From assembly GCA_964518335.1 (NCBI GenBank), contig CAZFDT010000087.1, positions 1 to 21,328 on the forward strand: a DNA stretch of 21,328 bases, written 5' to 3'. The notes under the pieces are model-generated. The model saw only the letters and a program-made list of their open reading frames with translations, made no database searches and was not told the origin of the DNA. The DNA comes from CAZFDT01 sp964518335. Its GTDB lineage: Bacteria; Planctomycetota; Phycisphaerae; Phycisphaerales; Phycisphaeraceae. This document shows positions 8,299 through 16,241 of the stretch, piece after piece (positions within the stretch are counted from its first letter, which is position 1; every line of letters begins with the position of its first letter). A program made the position numbers and the translations under genes.

Positions 8299-8875
8299 CG
8301 CCCGGCAACTGCGGATCGACGCGCGTCTTGAGCCGGCCGTCGATGATCCCGTCCACCCGCGCATCGAGGCGCTGGTCCACCACCGGGGCCACACGCGCAT
8401 CGGGGATCGGCAGAGGTGCGACGCGCGGCGGCGGGGCGAACGGCGACTGGTGGGGCAACGCCAGCTCGAACACCGTGTTGGGCCCGATGATCTCGAAGAA
8501 CTCGCCATCGACGCGAGGCTGCTGGTTGAGCGCGAAGTTCGGCCGCCGCTGCGTGCCCGGATCATCCTTGTCCAGCACGAGGTAGTCCAGACGGTCCGTG
8601 CGGGCGCGGAAGCCCGGCCCGATTCGGTAATACACCGGCCGCTGCAACAGGTCCACCGGCTGCTGCAGTTGAAACAACGAGGTCTGCTCGCCATCGACGC
8701 GAAGCCCCGACTCGACCCGACGCTGGCTGACGACGTTGGCGCTCATGTCGCCCACGGCCTGGTCGATCGGCTTGAGCCCCGCCGTCGCCGGCGCCGACAG
8801 ATCGCCCTCGATCTGCCCCATCGCCGACCCCGTCAGCGCCGCCGCCAGTCCCGCACTCGTGAGCCAGTGTCGCAT
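8267..8875 (-). CDS. Exported protein of unknown function
   Basis: I do not recognise this 202-residue protein. The first 20 residues look like a Sec signal peptide (MRHWL, an Ala/Leu core, AMG before Q21). The mature part is Pro/Gln/Arg-rich with no membrane helices and no cysteine pairs. A segment near 95-140 (DRLDYLVLDKDDP, FFEIIGPNTVFEL) reads like a beta-rich periplasmic domain, and the C-terminal 60 residues repeat short Arg-Val-Asp patterns (RVAPVVDQRLDARVDG, GRLKTRVDPQL). The minus strand has TATAAT followed by GGAGGATC directly before the ATG, a good start signal. Its 3' end overlaps panC by 32 bases in the opposite direction. It is probably real because of its start signals and signal peptide. 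Confidence 0.7.
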   Translation of the reverse strand: MRHWLTSAGLAAALTGSAMGQIEGDLSAPATAGLKPIDQAVGDMSANVVSQRRVESGLRVDGEQTSLFQLQQPVDLLQRPVYYRIGPGFRARTDRLDYLVLDKDDPGTQRRPNFALNQQPRVDGEFFEIIGPNTVFELALPHQSPFAPPPRVAPLPIPDARVAPVVDQRLDARVDGIIDGRLKTRVDPQLPGAIPASPDDDR

Positions 8876-8959
8876 GATCCTCCATTATATCGGCTGGTCT
8901 CCCCCTCGACCGCAGGCGCAGGCGGGAACTGCCGGCGGAAGCTCATAGCGGGGGGCCGT

Positions 8960-11338
8960 TTATGCGCCAGCTTGCACGCCACTGATCACGGGCTTGAGCG
9001 CCGCGGCGTCGAGCGGTTTGGTGACGATGACGCCGGGCGTGGGTGCTGCAGTGAGCTTGTCGGACTCGACGCGGTGCTCGGCCAGGAGCATAAGCGACAG
9101 GAGCCAGGCGAGGGTGGCGCCGGCCGACTGGTTTTCGTTGACGCCCTGGGCGGTGAGGGCGTCGCAGCACCCGCCGGTGACGTGGTCGTAGAGCGGCAGG
9201 TGCAGGTCGTTATCGCCCAGGAACCAGTTGAACGCCTGGTGGGCGCGGTCGAGCCAGCGCGTGTCGGCGGTGACGTGGAAGGCTTCGAGGCACGCGTCGA
9301 TGGTGGCGTGGGCGTCGGCGGGGTGCTGGTCGAAGCGCGGCTTGGTGTGCCCGCGAGCGAAGACCCCCTGGTTGCCCACCGGCGCGAAACGCCCCTCGCT
9401 GGTCTGCACGTTGATGAGCCACTCGAGGCTGCGCAGCGCCTGCTCGATCATCGCATTGTCGAACATCCAGCGCCCCGACAGCAGCAGCGCCTGGGGCAGA
9501 CGAGCGGCGATCGGCGAGAGCTTGTCGCCCAGCCAGGGCCAGTCGCTGACGGAGGCGGCTCGCTGGAAGCGGGCGTGCAGGTCGTTGGCCAGGCTTTCGC
9601 GGGCGCGGCGGACGGCGCTGTCGCCGCCGAACTTGCGCAGGTAGGCGTGGATGCCCACCAGCGCGTAGGCGATGGCGTGCGCGTCTTTGAATGTTGCAGT
9701 GGCCCCCAGCGCGTCGTGGAACAGGCTCATGGCCACCGCGCCGATCCCGCGCACCTGGGCGCGGGCCACGGCCTCGCCCAGCGCCCAGATCGCCCGGCCG
9801 TGGCACTCGTCGCTGTCGCCGTCGTCGAGCCAGCGCCGGTCGTATGAGAGGCTGCGCCGGATGCGGCCGCTCTTGCGGTCCAGCGCGTGGTCGAGGAAGG
9901 ACAGGTACAGCCCCGACAGCACGTCCAGATCGACGCCGCTGGTGTCGCCGGCATGGGTCTGGGCCATGAGTACGGCGATGAGGGCGCGGGCGTTGTCGTC
10001 GGTGCGGTAGCCGGCGCCGCGATCGGGCACGATGTACTTGGCCGCGTGCAGCAGGCCCGTGGCGTCGGTCAGCCGCCGCAGGTGATCGAGCTTGAGTTCG
10101 GGCAGCCCCGGCGTCTCCGGCCGCACCTCGCGCGACGCGGCGATGACCCGCGGCTCGCGCTTGCGGTCCTGCTGCGCCCGCACCGCCAAGTCCAGATACT
10201 GCCCCGCCACCGCGCTCCACACCATGCTGCGCGTGAACTGGTATGCACGCTTGCGCATCGCGTGTCGCTCGGTCTCGCGCTCGAACAGGTCGATCACCGC
10301 CCCCGCCATCGCCCGCGCGTCGCGGAAGGGCACCAGCACGCCGCGCCCGTCGCCGAGCATCTCCTGGGCGTACCAGTAGGGCGTCGAGACCATCGCGTTG
10401 CCCGTGCCCAGCGCGTAGGCCAGCGTGCCCGAGCAGATCTGCTCCTCGTTGAGATAAGGCGTCACGTACAGGTCGGCGGCGCCGAGAAACTCCATCAGCT
10501 CCTCGGTCTCGACGAACTTGTTGACGAACATGACGTGCTCGGCGACGCCCAGCTCGGCGGCGCGGCGCTTGAGCCCGATGCGATAGTCCTCGCCGCTGTG
10601 CGCCACCACGCCCGGGTGCGTCGCGCCCAGCACGATGTAGATCGCGTCGGGATACCTGGCGACGACGTCGGGCAGGGCCTCGATCATGTGCTCGATGCCT
10701 TTGCCGGGGCTGAGCAGGCCGAAGGTCAGAATCACGCGGCGGCCCTCGACGCCGAACTTGTCCTTGTAATAGTTGGGATCGACGAACGGCACGTCGTGGA
10801 TGCCGTGGGGAATCGGCGCGATCTTGTGCTCGGGCACGTCGTACACCTGGCGCAGGAATCCCTCGGCCTTGTCGGCCAGCACAATCAGATAGTCCGACGC
10901 CTCGACGATCTGGTTCATCACCCGTCGCTGATCGTCATTGGGATTCTTCAGCACCGTGTGCAGCGTGGTGAGCACCGGCATGCGCACGCGACGCATCAGC
11001 TCCAGCAGGTGCGACCCCGCCGCCCCGCCGAAAATGCCGTACTCGTGCTCGACAATCAGCACGTCCGTCTTCGACACGTTCAGAAAGTCCGCCGCCAGAC
11101 GGTACTCGACCAGACGCTTGTCGTTGATCTCGAAGTGAACCCGCGGCGGATAGCGATAGCCCTCCGCCCGATCGTTCATCGCCACGGCAAACACGTCCAG
11201 CCGCGGCGCGACTGCGGCCATCGCCTCGGTCAGGTCGCTGGTGAACGTCGCAATGCCGCACTTGCGCGGCAGGTACGTGCCCAACAACGCCACCCGCTGC
11301 AGACTGCTCCAGGCCGGCTTCTTTCGTTTGGGCGTCAT
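8960..11338 (-). CDS. GT4 glycosyltransferase fused to an (alpha/alpha) barrel-like domain
   Basis: This 792-residue protein has two parts. Residues about 14-400 are a GT-B glycosyltransferase of the GT4 family: LGTYLPRKCGIATF at the N-terminus, GIHDVPFVDPNYY, LTFGLLSPGKGIEHMIEAL for nucleotide-sugar binding, and the donor-site region EEQICSGTLAYALGTGNAMV. Residues about 405-770 are all-helical, with aromatic-rich motifs such as YRTDDNARALIA, SYDRRWLDDGDSDECHGRAIWALGE and DAHATIDACLEAF, typical of (alpha/alpha)6-barrel glycosidase-like folds. Such fusions occur in bacteria and may make or remodel a mannose-type polymer, but the activity here is inferred. The ATG at 11338 is favoured over upstream in-frame codons because GGAG lies five bases before it. 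No signal peptide is visible. Confidence 0.85.
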   Translation of the reverse strand: MTPKRKKPAWSSLQRVALLGTYLPRKCGIATFTSDLTEAMAAVAPRLDVFAVAMNDRAEGYRYPPRVHFEINDKRLVEYRLAADFLNVSKTDVLIVEHEYGIFGGAAGSHLLELMRRVRMPVLTTLHTVLKNPNDDQRRVMNQIVEASDYLIVLADKAEGFLRQVYDVPEHKIAPIPHGIHDVPFVDPNYYKDKFGVEGRRVILTFGLLSPGKGIEHMIEALPDVVARYPDAIYIVLGATHPGVVAHSGEDYRIGLKRRAAELGVAEHVMFVNKFVETEELMEFLGAADLYVTPYLNEEQICSGTLAYALGTGNAMVSTPYWYAQEMLGDGRGVLVPFRDARAMAGAVIDLFERETERHAMRKRAYQFTRSMVWSAVAGQYLDLAVRAQQDRKREPRVIAASREVRPETPGLPELKLDHLRRLTDATGLLHAAKYIVPDRGAGYRTDDNARALIAVLMAQTHAGDTSGVDLDVLSGLYLSFLDHALDRKSGRIRRSLSYDRRWLDDGDSDECHGRAIWALGEAVARAQVRGIGAVAMSLFHDALGATATFKDAHAIAYALVGIHAYLRKFGGDSAVRRARESLANDLHARFQRAASVSDWPWLGDKLSPIAARLPQALLLSGRWMFDNAMIEQALRSLEWLINVQTSEGRFAPVGNQGVFARGHTKPRFDQHPADAHATIDACLEAFHVTADTRWLDRAHQAFNWFLGDNDLHLPLYDHVTGGCCDALTAQGVNENQSAGATLAWLLSLMLLAEHRVESDKLTAAPTPGVIVTKPLDAAALKPVISGVQAGA

Positions 11339-11505
11339 GTTCACTCCAACGCAACGGCGATACACGCCAGTTCCGCCATGTCGGAAGGTTTCGCCCCCGG
11401 CAGCCATTCGGTATCGCGGTGCCCCCCGCAACCCGAGGTGCAGACCGTCAAACTTCATGTTAGGACCCCAGCCCGCCCCAATCAATCAAGCCTTCCCGCC
11501 CCCGC

Positions 11506-11533
11506 TCGACAAGCCCGCCAGCGCGTCTATACT
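11506..11533 (+). promoter_or_regulatory. Candidate sigma-70-type promoter of tRNA-Leu
   Basis: TCGACA at 11506-11511 and TATACT at 11528-11533 are separated by 16 bases; each matches the consensus hexamer at five of six positions. Transcription would start near 11540, about 14 bases before the tRNA, a normal arrangement. Confidence 0.6.
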
Positions 11534-11553
11534 GCACCGATCCCAACCACCCC

Positions 11554-11639
11554 GCCCGGGTGGCGAAATTGGCAGACGCGCCAGCTTGAGGTGCTGGTGG
11601 GCTTAAAAACCCTTGCAGGTTCGACTCCTGTCCCGGGCA
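11554..11639 (+). tRNA. tRNA-Leu (anticodon GAG)
   Basis: An 86-base gene folds as a class II tRNA. The acceptor stem pairs GCCCGGG (11554-11560) with CCCGGGC (11632-11638), with A73 as discriminator. The anticodon arm is CCAGC-TTGAGGT-GCTGG, giving anticodon GAG for CUC/CUU leucine codons. A long variable arm (TGGGCTTAAAAACCC) and a T arm, GCAGGTTCGACTCCTGT, follow. CCA is not encoded. The gene marks the right end of the backbone region; the accessory region starts immediately after it, as expected for an integration hot spot. Confidence 0.97.
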
Positions 11640-11789
11640 TTGCAAATTCCAGTTTTTCCAGATCAGATGTTGTAAACCATTGTTAATACTAAATTTACGA
11701 CATATCGCGTCGTGACCCTTATCGCATAAACCGCGTTTGACCTTTATTTGACCTCTATGGCTATACTCCCTGAGACCCGCACCGAGGGA
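11640..11789. other. AT-rich junction after tRNA-Leu, possible attachment region
   Basis: This 150-bp stretch is strikingly richer in A and T than anything to its left and contains no convincing gene. It holds a direct repeat, TTTGACCT, at about 11736 and 11747, and a short inverted repeat, ACGAC/GTCGT, near 11698-11714. It separates tRNA-Leu from the truncated polymerase fragment, so it is the likely boundary of the inserted region. No duplicated tRNA 3' end was found elsewhere in the window, so an att site is unproven. Confidence 0.4.
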
Positions 11790-12440
11790 GAATCGCTTGT
11801 TGCTGACGATGACGTCAGCACCCACCCCGGCGCGGGCGATGCTGTCGTTCACCTGCTTCTGCGTGTCGGCGATGATCTGCTCCAGCAGGTCGAGATCCAC
11901 GCGCAGCCGGCGCTGGGTGAAGAGCCTGATGGTGTGCATGGCGATGGCCAGTTCCATGTCGGGTCGGCTGATATGAGGCAGCAGGCGCAGGGCCAGCTGC
12001 CAGGTCAGCTCCACGTCGTGGATCGCGTACTCCGTGAGCTGCTGCAGTTGTCGCGGATCGGGCGAGCGCACCCCGAGCATGAACTGCAGCGCCCCTTTGG
12101 CGGGCAGGCCGTAATGCCGGGCAAGCGCCTCCAGACTGGCGTCCTGACCTGCTGCGCCCTCGCGCCGGCCGTGCACGTGATGGGCCAACTGCAGCGTATC
12201 AATGAACCGGGCAGGTCTCACGCCGTAGATGTGGTTGAGCACGTAGAGATCGAACAGGGCGTTGTGGCAGACGACGATGACCTTCTCCAGGTCGCGGCCG
12301 TAGTCGGCCTGGAGCTGCTCCAGCGCCGCGGCGGTGTCCGTGCGGAGCGCCACCCGCCCCTCGGGCTGACGAATCGCCAGCCCGTGAACGTGGAAGCGGG
12401 GGTCAGCGCTGCGGCCACCGCCGCGATACGAAAACACCAC
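11790..12440 (-). pseudogene. Truncated phage-type DNA polymerase I, 3'-5' exonuclease fragment
   Basis: The minus-strand reading resembles the exonuclease part of family A DNA polymerases of phages. Recognisable pieces, in order, are DPRFHVHGLAI, VIVVCHNALFDLYVLNHIYG (ExoII-like N-x3-D), RFIDTLQLAHHVHGRR, SLEALARHYGLPAKGA, QLTEYAIHDVELTWQLALRL (ExoIII-like, with the final aspartate), and VIVSNKRFS, where the polymerase domain normally begins. Homology stops at about 11790, after which the frame runs through junction DNA and the antisense of the tRNA. The ExoI D-x-E motif is missing at the other end, so both sides are broken. The intact gene would be about three times longer. I infer a relic of an earlier phage insertion at this tRNA. 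Confidence 0.7.
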
Positions 12441-12461
12441 GAGTTCGTGCGTGAAACGCAC

Positions 12462-12489
12462 AAGGCCCGCGGCGCGTGCCGTGGGCCTT
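12462..12489. terminator. Strong hairpin, possible terminator
   Basis: AAGGCCCGCGGC and GCCGTGGGCCTT are complementary over 12 bp with one G-T pair, around a 4-base loop. A smaller perfect hairpin, GTGCGT-GAA-ACGCAC, abuts it at 12447-12461. No clear T-run follows on either strand, so termination is only one reading of these hairpins. Confidence 0.45.
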
Positions 12490-12601
12490 GAGGTTGACGC
12501 AGACGGGCCGTGAAGTCCGTCGAATGGAGCCCCTCGGCGGGACACTGTTCTGCTCGGCGATCAGCCTAGACGTTAGGCAAATTGGCGAGAGTGCGGGCGG
12601 T

Positions 12602-12710
12602 GGCACCGTCTCGATTGGGTCTCTGTCACGGTGCCAAGACTCTTGGCACTGGTGTGTCACTGGTGATGTCACAGCACTGTCACCGGTGACAGTGATTGCG
12701 TGACACCGGC
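12602..12710. promoter_or_regulatory. Palindrome and TGTCAC/GTGACA repeat cluster
   Basis: Within about 110 bp lie four TGTCAC copies (12624, 12655, 12667, 12678) and two GTGACA copies (12686, 12700). Two of the copies form the perfect 20-bp palindrome CACTGTCACCGGTGACAGTG at 12675-12694. A second perfect inverted repeat, GTGCCAAG-ACT-CTTGGCAC, lies at 12631-12649. The 11-12 bp steps between some copies fit binding on one face of the helix. The rest of the 12546-12988 gap shows no convincing gene. The cluster is upstream of the winged-helix and recombinase/ParB genes, so an operator, a parS-like centromere or an origin is plausible. Confidence 0.55.
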
Positions 12711-12988
12711 AACCGCTATGGGAGTATTGGCATGTCAACGGCAACAGACACATGATGGCACTGGTTCGGATTTCGCTGTGTCATCGTGATGTATGTCTCC
12801 GGCGCGGTACAGATCGCTGTCGTCGCGCACGGTGATCGGGTGAGACGATTCGCGACAACATAAGCAGTGAGTGCATCACCGCCTGCGACGGTCAGTCTCA
12901 AAGTCTCAACCATTGGTACATTCCGTCCGCCCCTACTCAACTCTGCCTGGCATTGATCAAGCCTTAGGTGCATGAACGGAGGGCCAGC

Positions 12989-13240
12989 ATGTCCCGACAG
13001 CGCGTATGGACCGGCGCGATGCCTGTGAACTATGGTACGCGGCATGCGTATCTCGACACAGTCGAGAGTTCTGCTCAGGCCCGACATTGCCGCCTCGGTC
13101 AGACTCGCCCACTGCACCTGTTGATGCACCGGGCTGTCCGGGCCGGCCCAGGCTTTGTGGTCGCGTCGCCGCGGCCTGGAGCCTGTGATGTCGCCTACCA
13201 CTGCACGACGAATAGCGATGTTGACCAACCAACTGGCTGA
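12989..13240 (+). CDS. Possible small ORF of unknown function
   Basis: An 83-residue frame begins with an ATG preceded by a very good GGAGGG ribosome-binding site at five bases. The product resembles no family I know, has no signal peptide or membrane helix, and its third codon positions are only mildly GC-biased. Its last 53 bases overlap the start of the winged-helix gene in another frame, so it could be a leader peptide coupled to that gene. The start signal is the main reason to list it. Confidence 0.25.
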   Translation: MSRQRVWTGAMPVNYGTRHAYLDTVESSAQARHCRLGQTRPLHLLMHRAVRAGPGFVVASPRPGACDVAYHCTTNSDVDQPTG

Positions 13241-13658
13241 AACGCTGATGACGGCGGCGTTGTGTGCCGAGGAGATTCGGACGGTAGTACGCGATGACCA
13301 AGATGGCCACGGTGCTGATCTGGATAATCGTCCCAGCTTGGGTCTCGCCCCCATTCGATCGAACAGCCAAAAGCGGCCGATCCTGGACGAATCTACGATG
13401 TGCGTCATCTGGAATGGCAGGACTGTGCATCTCGGCCACACAGTGGCGTTTCGTCTTCTCGCCCGGCTCGCGTGCCGCGCAAACCAGTATGTCACACATC
13501 TCGACCTCCTCGACGAGGTCTGGGATGGCGAGGAGCGTGAGATCACGACAATTCGAAGCACGGTCAGGAATCTACAGCAGAAGCTTCGAGCTGGGGGCAT
13601 GGCCAAACTGGCGGGGGCAATTCGCGGCCACAACGGGCGCTACATGCTCCACCTGTAG
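13188..13658 (+). CDS. Stand-alone winged-helix (OmpR/PhoB-type) DNA-binding protein
   Basis: The 156-residue product ends in a winged-helix domain of the OmpR/PhoB C-terminal type (about 72-156): VIWNGRTVHLGHTVAFRLLARLA, the LDLLDEVWDGEE helix, a recognition-helix region TIRSTVRNLQQKLRAGG, and a wing that ends GHNGRYMLHL. The first 70 residues are not a receiver domain: there is no phosphoacceptor Asp pattern, only a short helical stretch and a linker. It should therefore act as a non-phosphorylated transcriptional regulator or an element-encoded DNA-binding protein. GGAG six bases before the ATG at 13188 supports this start, though the frame opens at 13155. It lies between the palindrome cluster and the recombinase gene and may regulate that operon, which is inference from position. 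Confidence 0.75.
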   Translation: MSPTTARRIAMLTNQLAETLMTAALCAEEIRTVVRDDQDGHGADLDNRPSLGLAPIRSNSQKRPILDESTMCVIWNGRTVHLGHTVAFRLLARLACRANQYVTHLDLLDEVWDGEEREITTIRSTVRNLQQKLRAGGMAKLAGAIRGHNGRYMLHL

Positions 13659-13788
13659 TGGCCTACGGCTGCACAGAAATTGCACGCGAATTCATCACCA
13701 GATTGCACAGGTGTGATGCCTACTACTTCGCATTACACACAGCATCCATGGCATGCGCGTGGATCGGGCTTGCTCTACAGGGCATGTG

Positions 13789-15330
13789 ATGAAACTGGCG
13801 TCACGGCACAACCAGCGTCCTTGGTGGGAGACGGAGAAGAAGGAACTGAGCCCGGCCGCTCCGCGGCACCGGGCAGTGGCCTACTACCGGCATTCGGCTC
13901 GGGATCGTCAGGAGAACTCAGTCTCCATTCAGCAGGAACTGGTTCGTAAGTGGGCCAATGAGAACGGCGTTGACATCATCCATGAGTTTGTCGATCGCGG
14001 AAAGTCCGGTCTCACCGCTGAAGGCCGCGACGAGTTCAATGACATGATGACCAATTGGGTTAAGCAGAAGGACGACTTCAGCTTTGTTCTCTGCCTTGAT
14101 GTCAGCCGTTGGGGTCGATTCCAGGACATTGATCTTTCGGCCACTTACAGCGCAGAGGGTAAGAAGCATGGCAAGGAAGTCACCTACACGACACTAGGGC
14201 TGCCGCGTGAAGATGACCCGCTGTATCCGGTTTATCTTCAGTTCGAACGCTTTCGCGCCGCTCAGTTCAGCAAAGAGTTGAGTGTTAAGGTATTCCATGG
14301 TTGTATCACGATCGCCAAGCAAGGCTACTGGGCTGGTGGCAAAGCCCCTTACGGGTTCAACCGACTTCTCCTTGATGAGACGCGCCGGCCACTGCATGTG
14401 CTGGAACCTCACCAGAAGAAGGGTATCCAGAACCAGCGCGTGACGCTGACCCCGGGTGACGCGGCACAGGTTTCCGCGGTACGTCGAATCTTTGGCGAGT
14501 TCGTTGGGAAGGGTCAGACCAATCACGTTGTACAACGTCAGCAGGACATCGCCGATGGCCTCAACCAAGACGGCATTCGGTCACCGGGCGGCGCCGTGTG
14601 GGACGCGTCAAAGGTACGTCACATTTTGACCAATCCAATGTACGCAGGCACCCTGGTCTACAACAAGACCACGCAGAAGCTCAAGACACCATCTCGACGC
14701 AATCCCAAAGACCAGTGGATCAAGACGAGCGGTGCATTTGAGCCCGTGATTGACTCAGAACTGTTCGAGCAAGCTCAGTTCATATTTGCACAAGCGGCGT
14801 CGCGGTTCACACCTGCGGCGATGGTGGCCAACCTGGATCGCATCTATCGTGAGTTCGGTTTTGTCCGGGCGTCGCTGCTACGTGCCGAAGATGACTGTCC
14901 AAGTGCATCGACGTATGTCACGCGATTCCGATCCCTGGATGCCGCGTATCAACAGATTTTCAGCAGCACACTGGTTCAGATTGCGCAGGAGGTCGAAGCA
15001 ACCCTCCGCGATCAGGTCGATCAGATTGAACGCTATGACAATTTCCTCGTCATCAATCGGAGCTTCACTGTTCTGGTCCAACCTTCCATACCTGTCCCGT
15101 ACGGCTACCAGCATTACTGGTACTTCCGTCCCGACCTACGCAGCATGGTCGACATTACGCTGGGCGTTCCAGTATCGGGGACTGAAGGACCGCGCATCTT
15201 GGGCTACCTGGCCCTTCCGCGATTGCTGGTTCCAGATCGGGGCATTCGGCTATTCGGCGCTTCGGAGACACGCCTCAGCATGTATGGGCATGCCGGACTC
15301 GACATCATCACCCAGCTCGCGAGCTCATGA
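13789..15330 (+). CDS. Large serine recombinase with unusual C-terminus
   Basis: This 513-residue site-specific recombinase uses a serine nucleophile to cut and rejoin DNA. The resolvase-type catalytic domain spans about 27-150, with AVAYYRHSARDRQ placing the nucleophile at S36 and FVLCLDVSRWGR as the second core motif. The recombinase domain follows (about 165-300), including GYWAGGKAPYGFNR and VRHILTNPMYAGTLVYNK. Large serine integrases normally continue with a Cys4 zinc ribbon and a coiled coil; here there are no CxxC pairs. Instead, residues about 345-392 resemble a small helical module (STYVTRFRSLDAAYQQI), then an unrecognised C-terminal domain follows. AGGG six bases before ATG 13789 supports the start; the frame opens at 13753. 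Its stop overlaps the ParB-like gene start in ATGA, so the two are translationally coupled. Confidence 0.9.
   Translation: MKLASRHNQRPWWETEKKELSPAAPRHRAVAYYRHSARDRQENSVSIQQELVRKWANENGVDIIHEFVDRGKSGLTAEGRDEFNDMMTNWVKQKDDFSFVLCLDVSRWGRFQDIDLSATYSAEGKKHGKEVTYTTLGLPREDDPLYPVYLQFERFRAAQFSKELSVKVFHGCITIAKQGYWAGGKAPYGFNRLLLDETRRPLHVLEPHQKKGIQNQRVTLTPGDAAQVSAVRRIFGEFVGKGQTNHVVQRQQDIADGLNQDGIRSPGGAVWDASKVRHILTNPMYAGTLVYNKTTQKLKTPSRRNPKDQWIKTSGAFEPVIDSELFEQAQFIFAQAASRFTPAAMVANLDRIYREFGFVRASLLRAEDDCPSASTYVTRFRSLDAAYQQIFSSTLVQIAQEVEATLRDQVDQIERYDNFLVINRSFTVLVQPSIPVPYGYQHYWYFRPDLRSMVDITLGVPVSGTEGPRILGYLALPRLLVPDRGIRLFGASETRLSMYGHAGLDIITQLASS
14525..14538. repeat. 14-bp perfect palindrome inside the recombinase gene
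   Basis: ACGTTGTACAACGT reads the same on both strands and lies within the recombinase coding sequence. It could be a protein-binding site, such as an internal partition site, or chance. Confidence 0.3.
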
Positions 15331-16217
15331 TGAATCCCACACCCATCGTTCTGATGAAAGACCGCCGTCGCGAGATGATACCGATCGACAAGATCAAGGT
15401 GCCCAATCACCGTGATCGCGACGAGGCTCAGTTCGCTCTTAACGTCCAGAGCATCCAGTCCATTGGGCAAGTGAAGGACATCCGGGTTAACGACAAGTAC
15501 TTGAAATCTACCGGCTTCTACGAGCTGATCTTCGGGGAAGGCCGCTTGATCGCCCAGCAGCGATTGGGGCAGACCCACATCCGCGCAGAAGTGGTCACCT
15601 ACCTGCGCAAGCAAGCCCTCCTCGAGTCGCTAATCGAGAACATTGCTCGCAGTCAGCCGGCGACGATTGAGTATGCCCTCGAGCTTCGGGCGCTGCACGA
15701 CGAGGGGTGGTCTTTTGCCAAGATCGCCAACGTCGCCTGCCGCAGTGAAGAGTACATACGGGGCATCATCGGCCTAGTCGAACACGGTGAAGAGCGTCTG
15801 ATCAAGGGCGTCGAAAGCGGTCTGTTTCCGATCTCATTTGCCATTCTGGTCGCCCAGACCGATCACGCGAACATTCAGAATGTTCTCATGGATGCCTTCG
15901 ACCAAGGCATTGTGGGCTGTCAAAACTTCGCCAAGATTCGCGCGATCATCAACGCTCGCCTGGACGGCCCAACCCGACGGAAGGGTGGCGACCCCGGTGC
16001 CAAGTACTCGCTCAAAACGCTGGCGAGCGACATTACCGCCACGACCCAAGCTAAGGACTCCTATGTCCGCGAGGCTCAAGGCAAGGAGAGTCGCCTATTC
16101 ACGATTCTAGATGGCTTGGAGCAACTGGCCAAAGACGTACAGTGGCGGGAACTGCTGGAGTCGGAGGGCCTTTCCGCACGCCCTAAGCTATCCGGCAACT
16201 ACAACGTCGGCTCCTAA
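15327..16217 (+). CDS. ParB/RepB-like protein (first of two)
   Basis: A 296-residue protein with ParB-family architecture. Residues about 17-100 are the ParB N-terminal domain: MIPIDKIKVPNHRDRDEAQFALNVQSIQSIGQVKDIRV, then FGEGRLIAQQRLG, in which GEGR at 70-73 corresponds to the nucleotide (CTP)-binding GERR box. A helix-turn-helix region follows (about 131-170): WSFAKIANVACRSEEYIRGIIGLVEHGEERL. The C-terminal third is not clearly alignable by eye. ParB proteins bind parS sites for plasmid or chromosome segregation, or act as nucleoid-associated regulators. The gene starts inside the recombinase stop codon (ATGA; ATG 15327 or 15330), a sign of tight co-expression. No ParA ATPase gene is in the window, so classical partition is not established. 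Confidence 0.82.
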   Translation: MMNPTPIVLMKDRRREMIPIDKIKVPNHRDRDEAQFALNVQSIQSIGQVKDIRVNDKYLKSTGFYELIFGEGRLIAQQRLGQTHIRAEVVTYLRKQALLESLIENIARSQPATIEYALELRALHDEGWSFAKIANVACRSEEYIRGIIGLVEHGEERLIKGVESGLFPISFAILVAQTDHANIQNVLMDAFDQGIVGCQNFAKIRAIINARLDGPTRRKGGDPGAKYSLKTLASDITATTQAKDSYVREAQGKESRLFTILDGLEQLAKDVQWRELLESEGLSARPKLSGNYNVGS

Positions 16218-16241
16218 TCCCCATCCTTGAGAGGACAGACA

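Noticed and set aside
11748..11767. TTGACC and TATACT after the tRNA as a promoter
   Set aside because: Spacings of 19 or 8 bases from the two TTGACC copies are outside the usual range, and the downstream + strand has no gene to serve.
11460..11789. Extension of the polymerase-like frame across the tRNA
   Set aside because: Residues here come from the antisense of tRNA-Leu and junction DNA; antisense-tRNA frames of this kind are common spurious annotations.
12447..12461. GTGAAAC within a small hairpin, resembling half of a chromosomal parS site
   Set aside because: Only a half-site match; the full parS palindrome is absent.
12716..13633. Long minus-strand frame opposite the winged-helix gene
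   Set aside because: Composition is that of a shadow frame, with no domain; the + strand winged-helix gene explains the region better.
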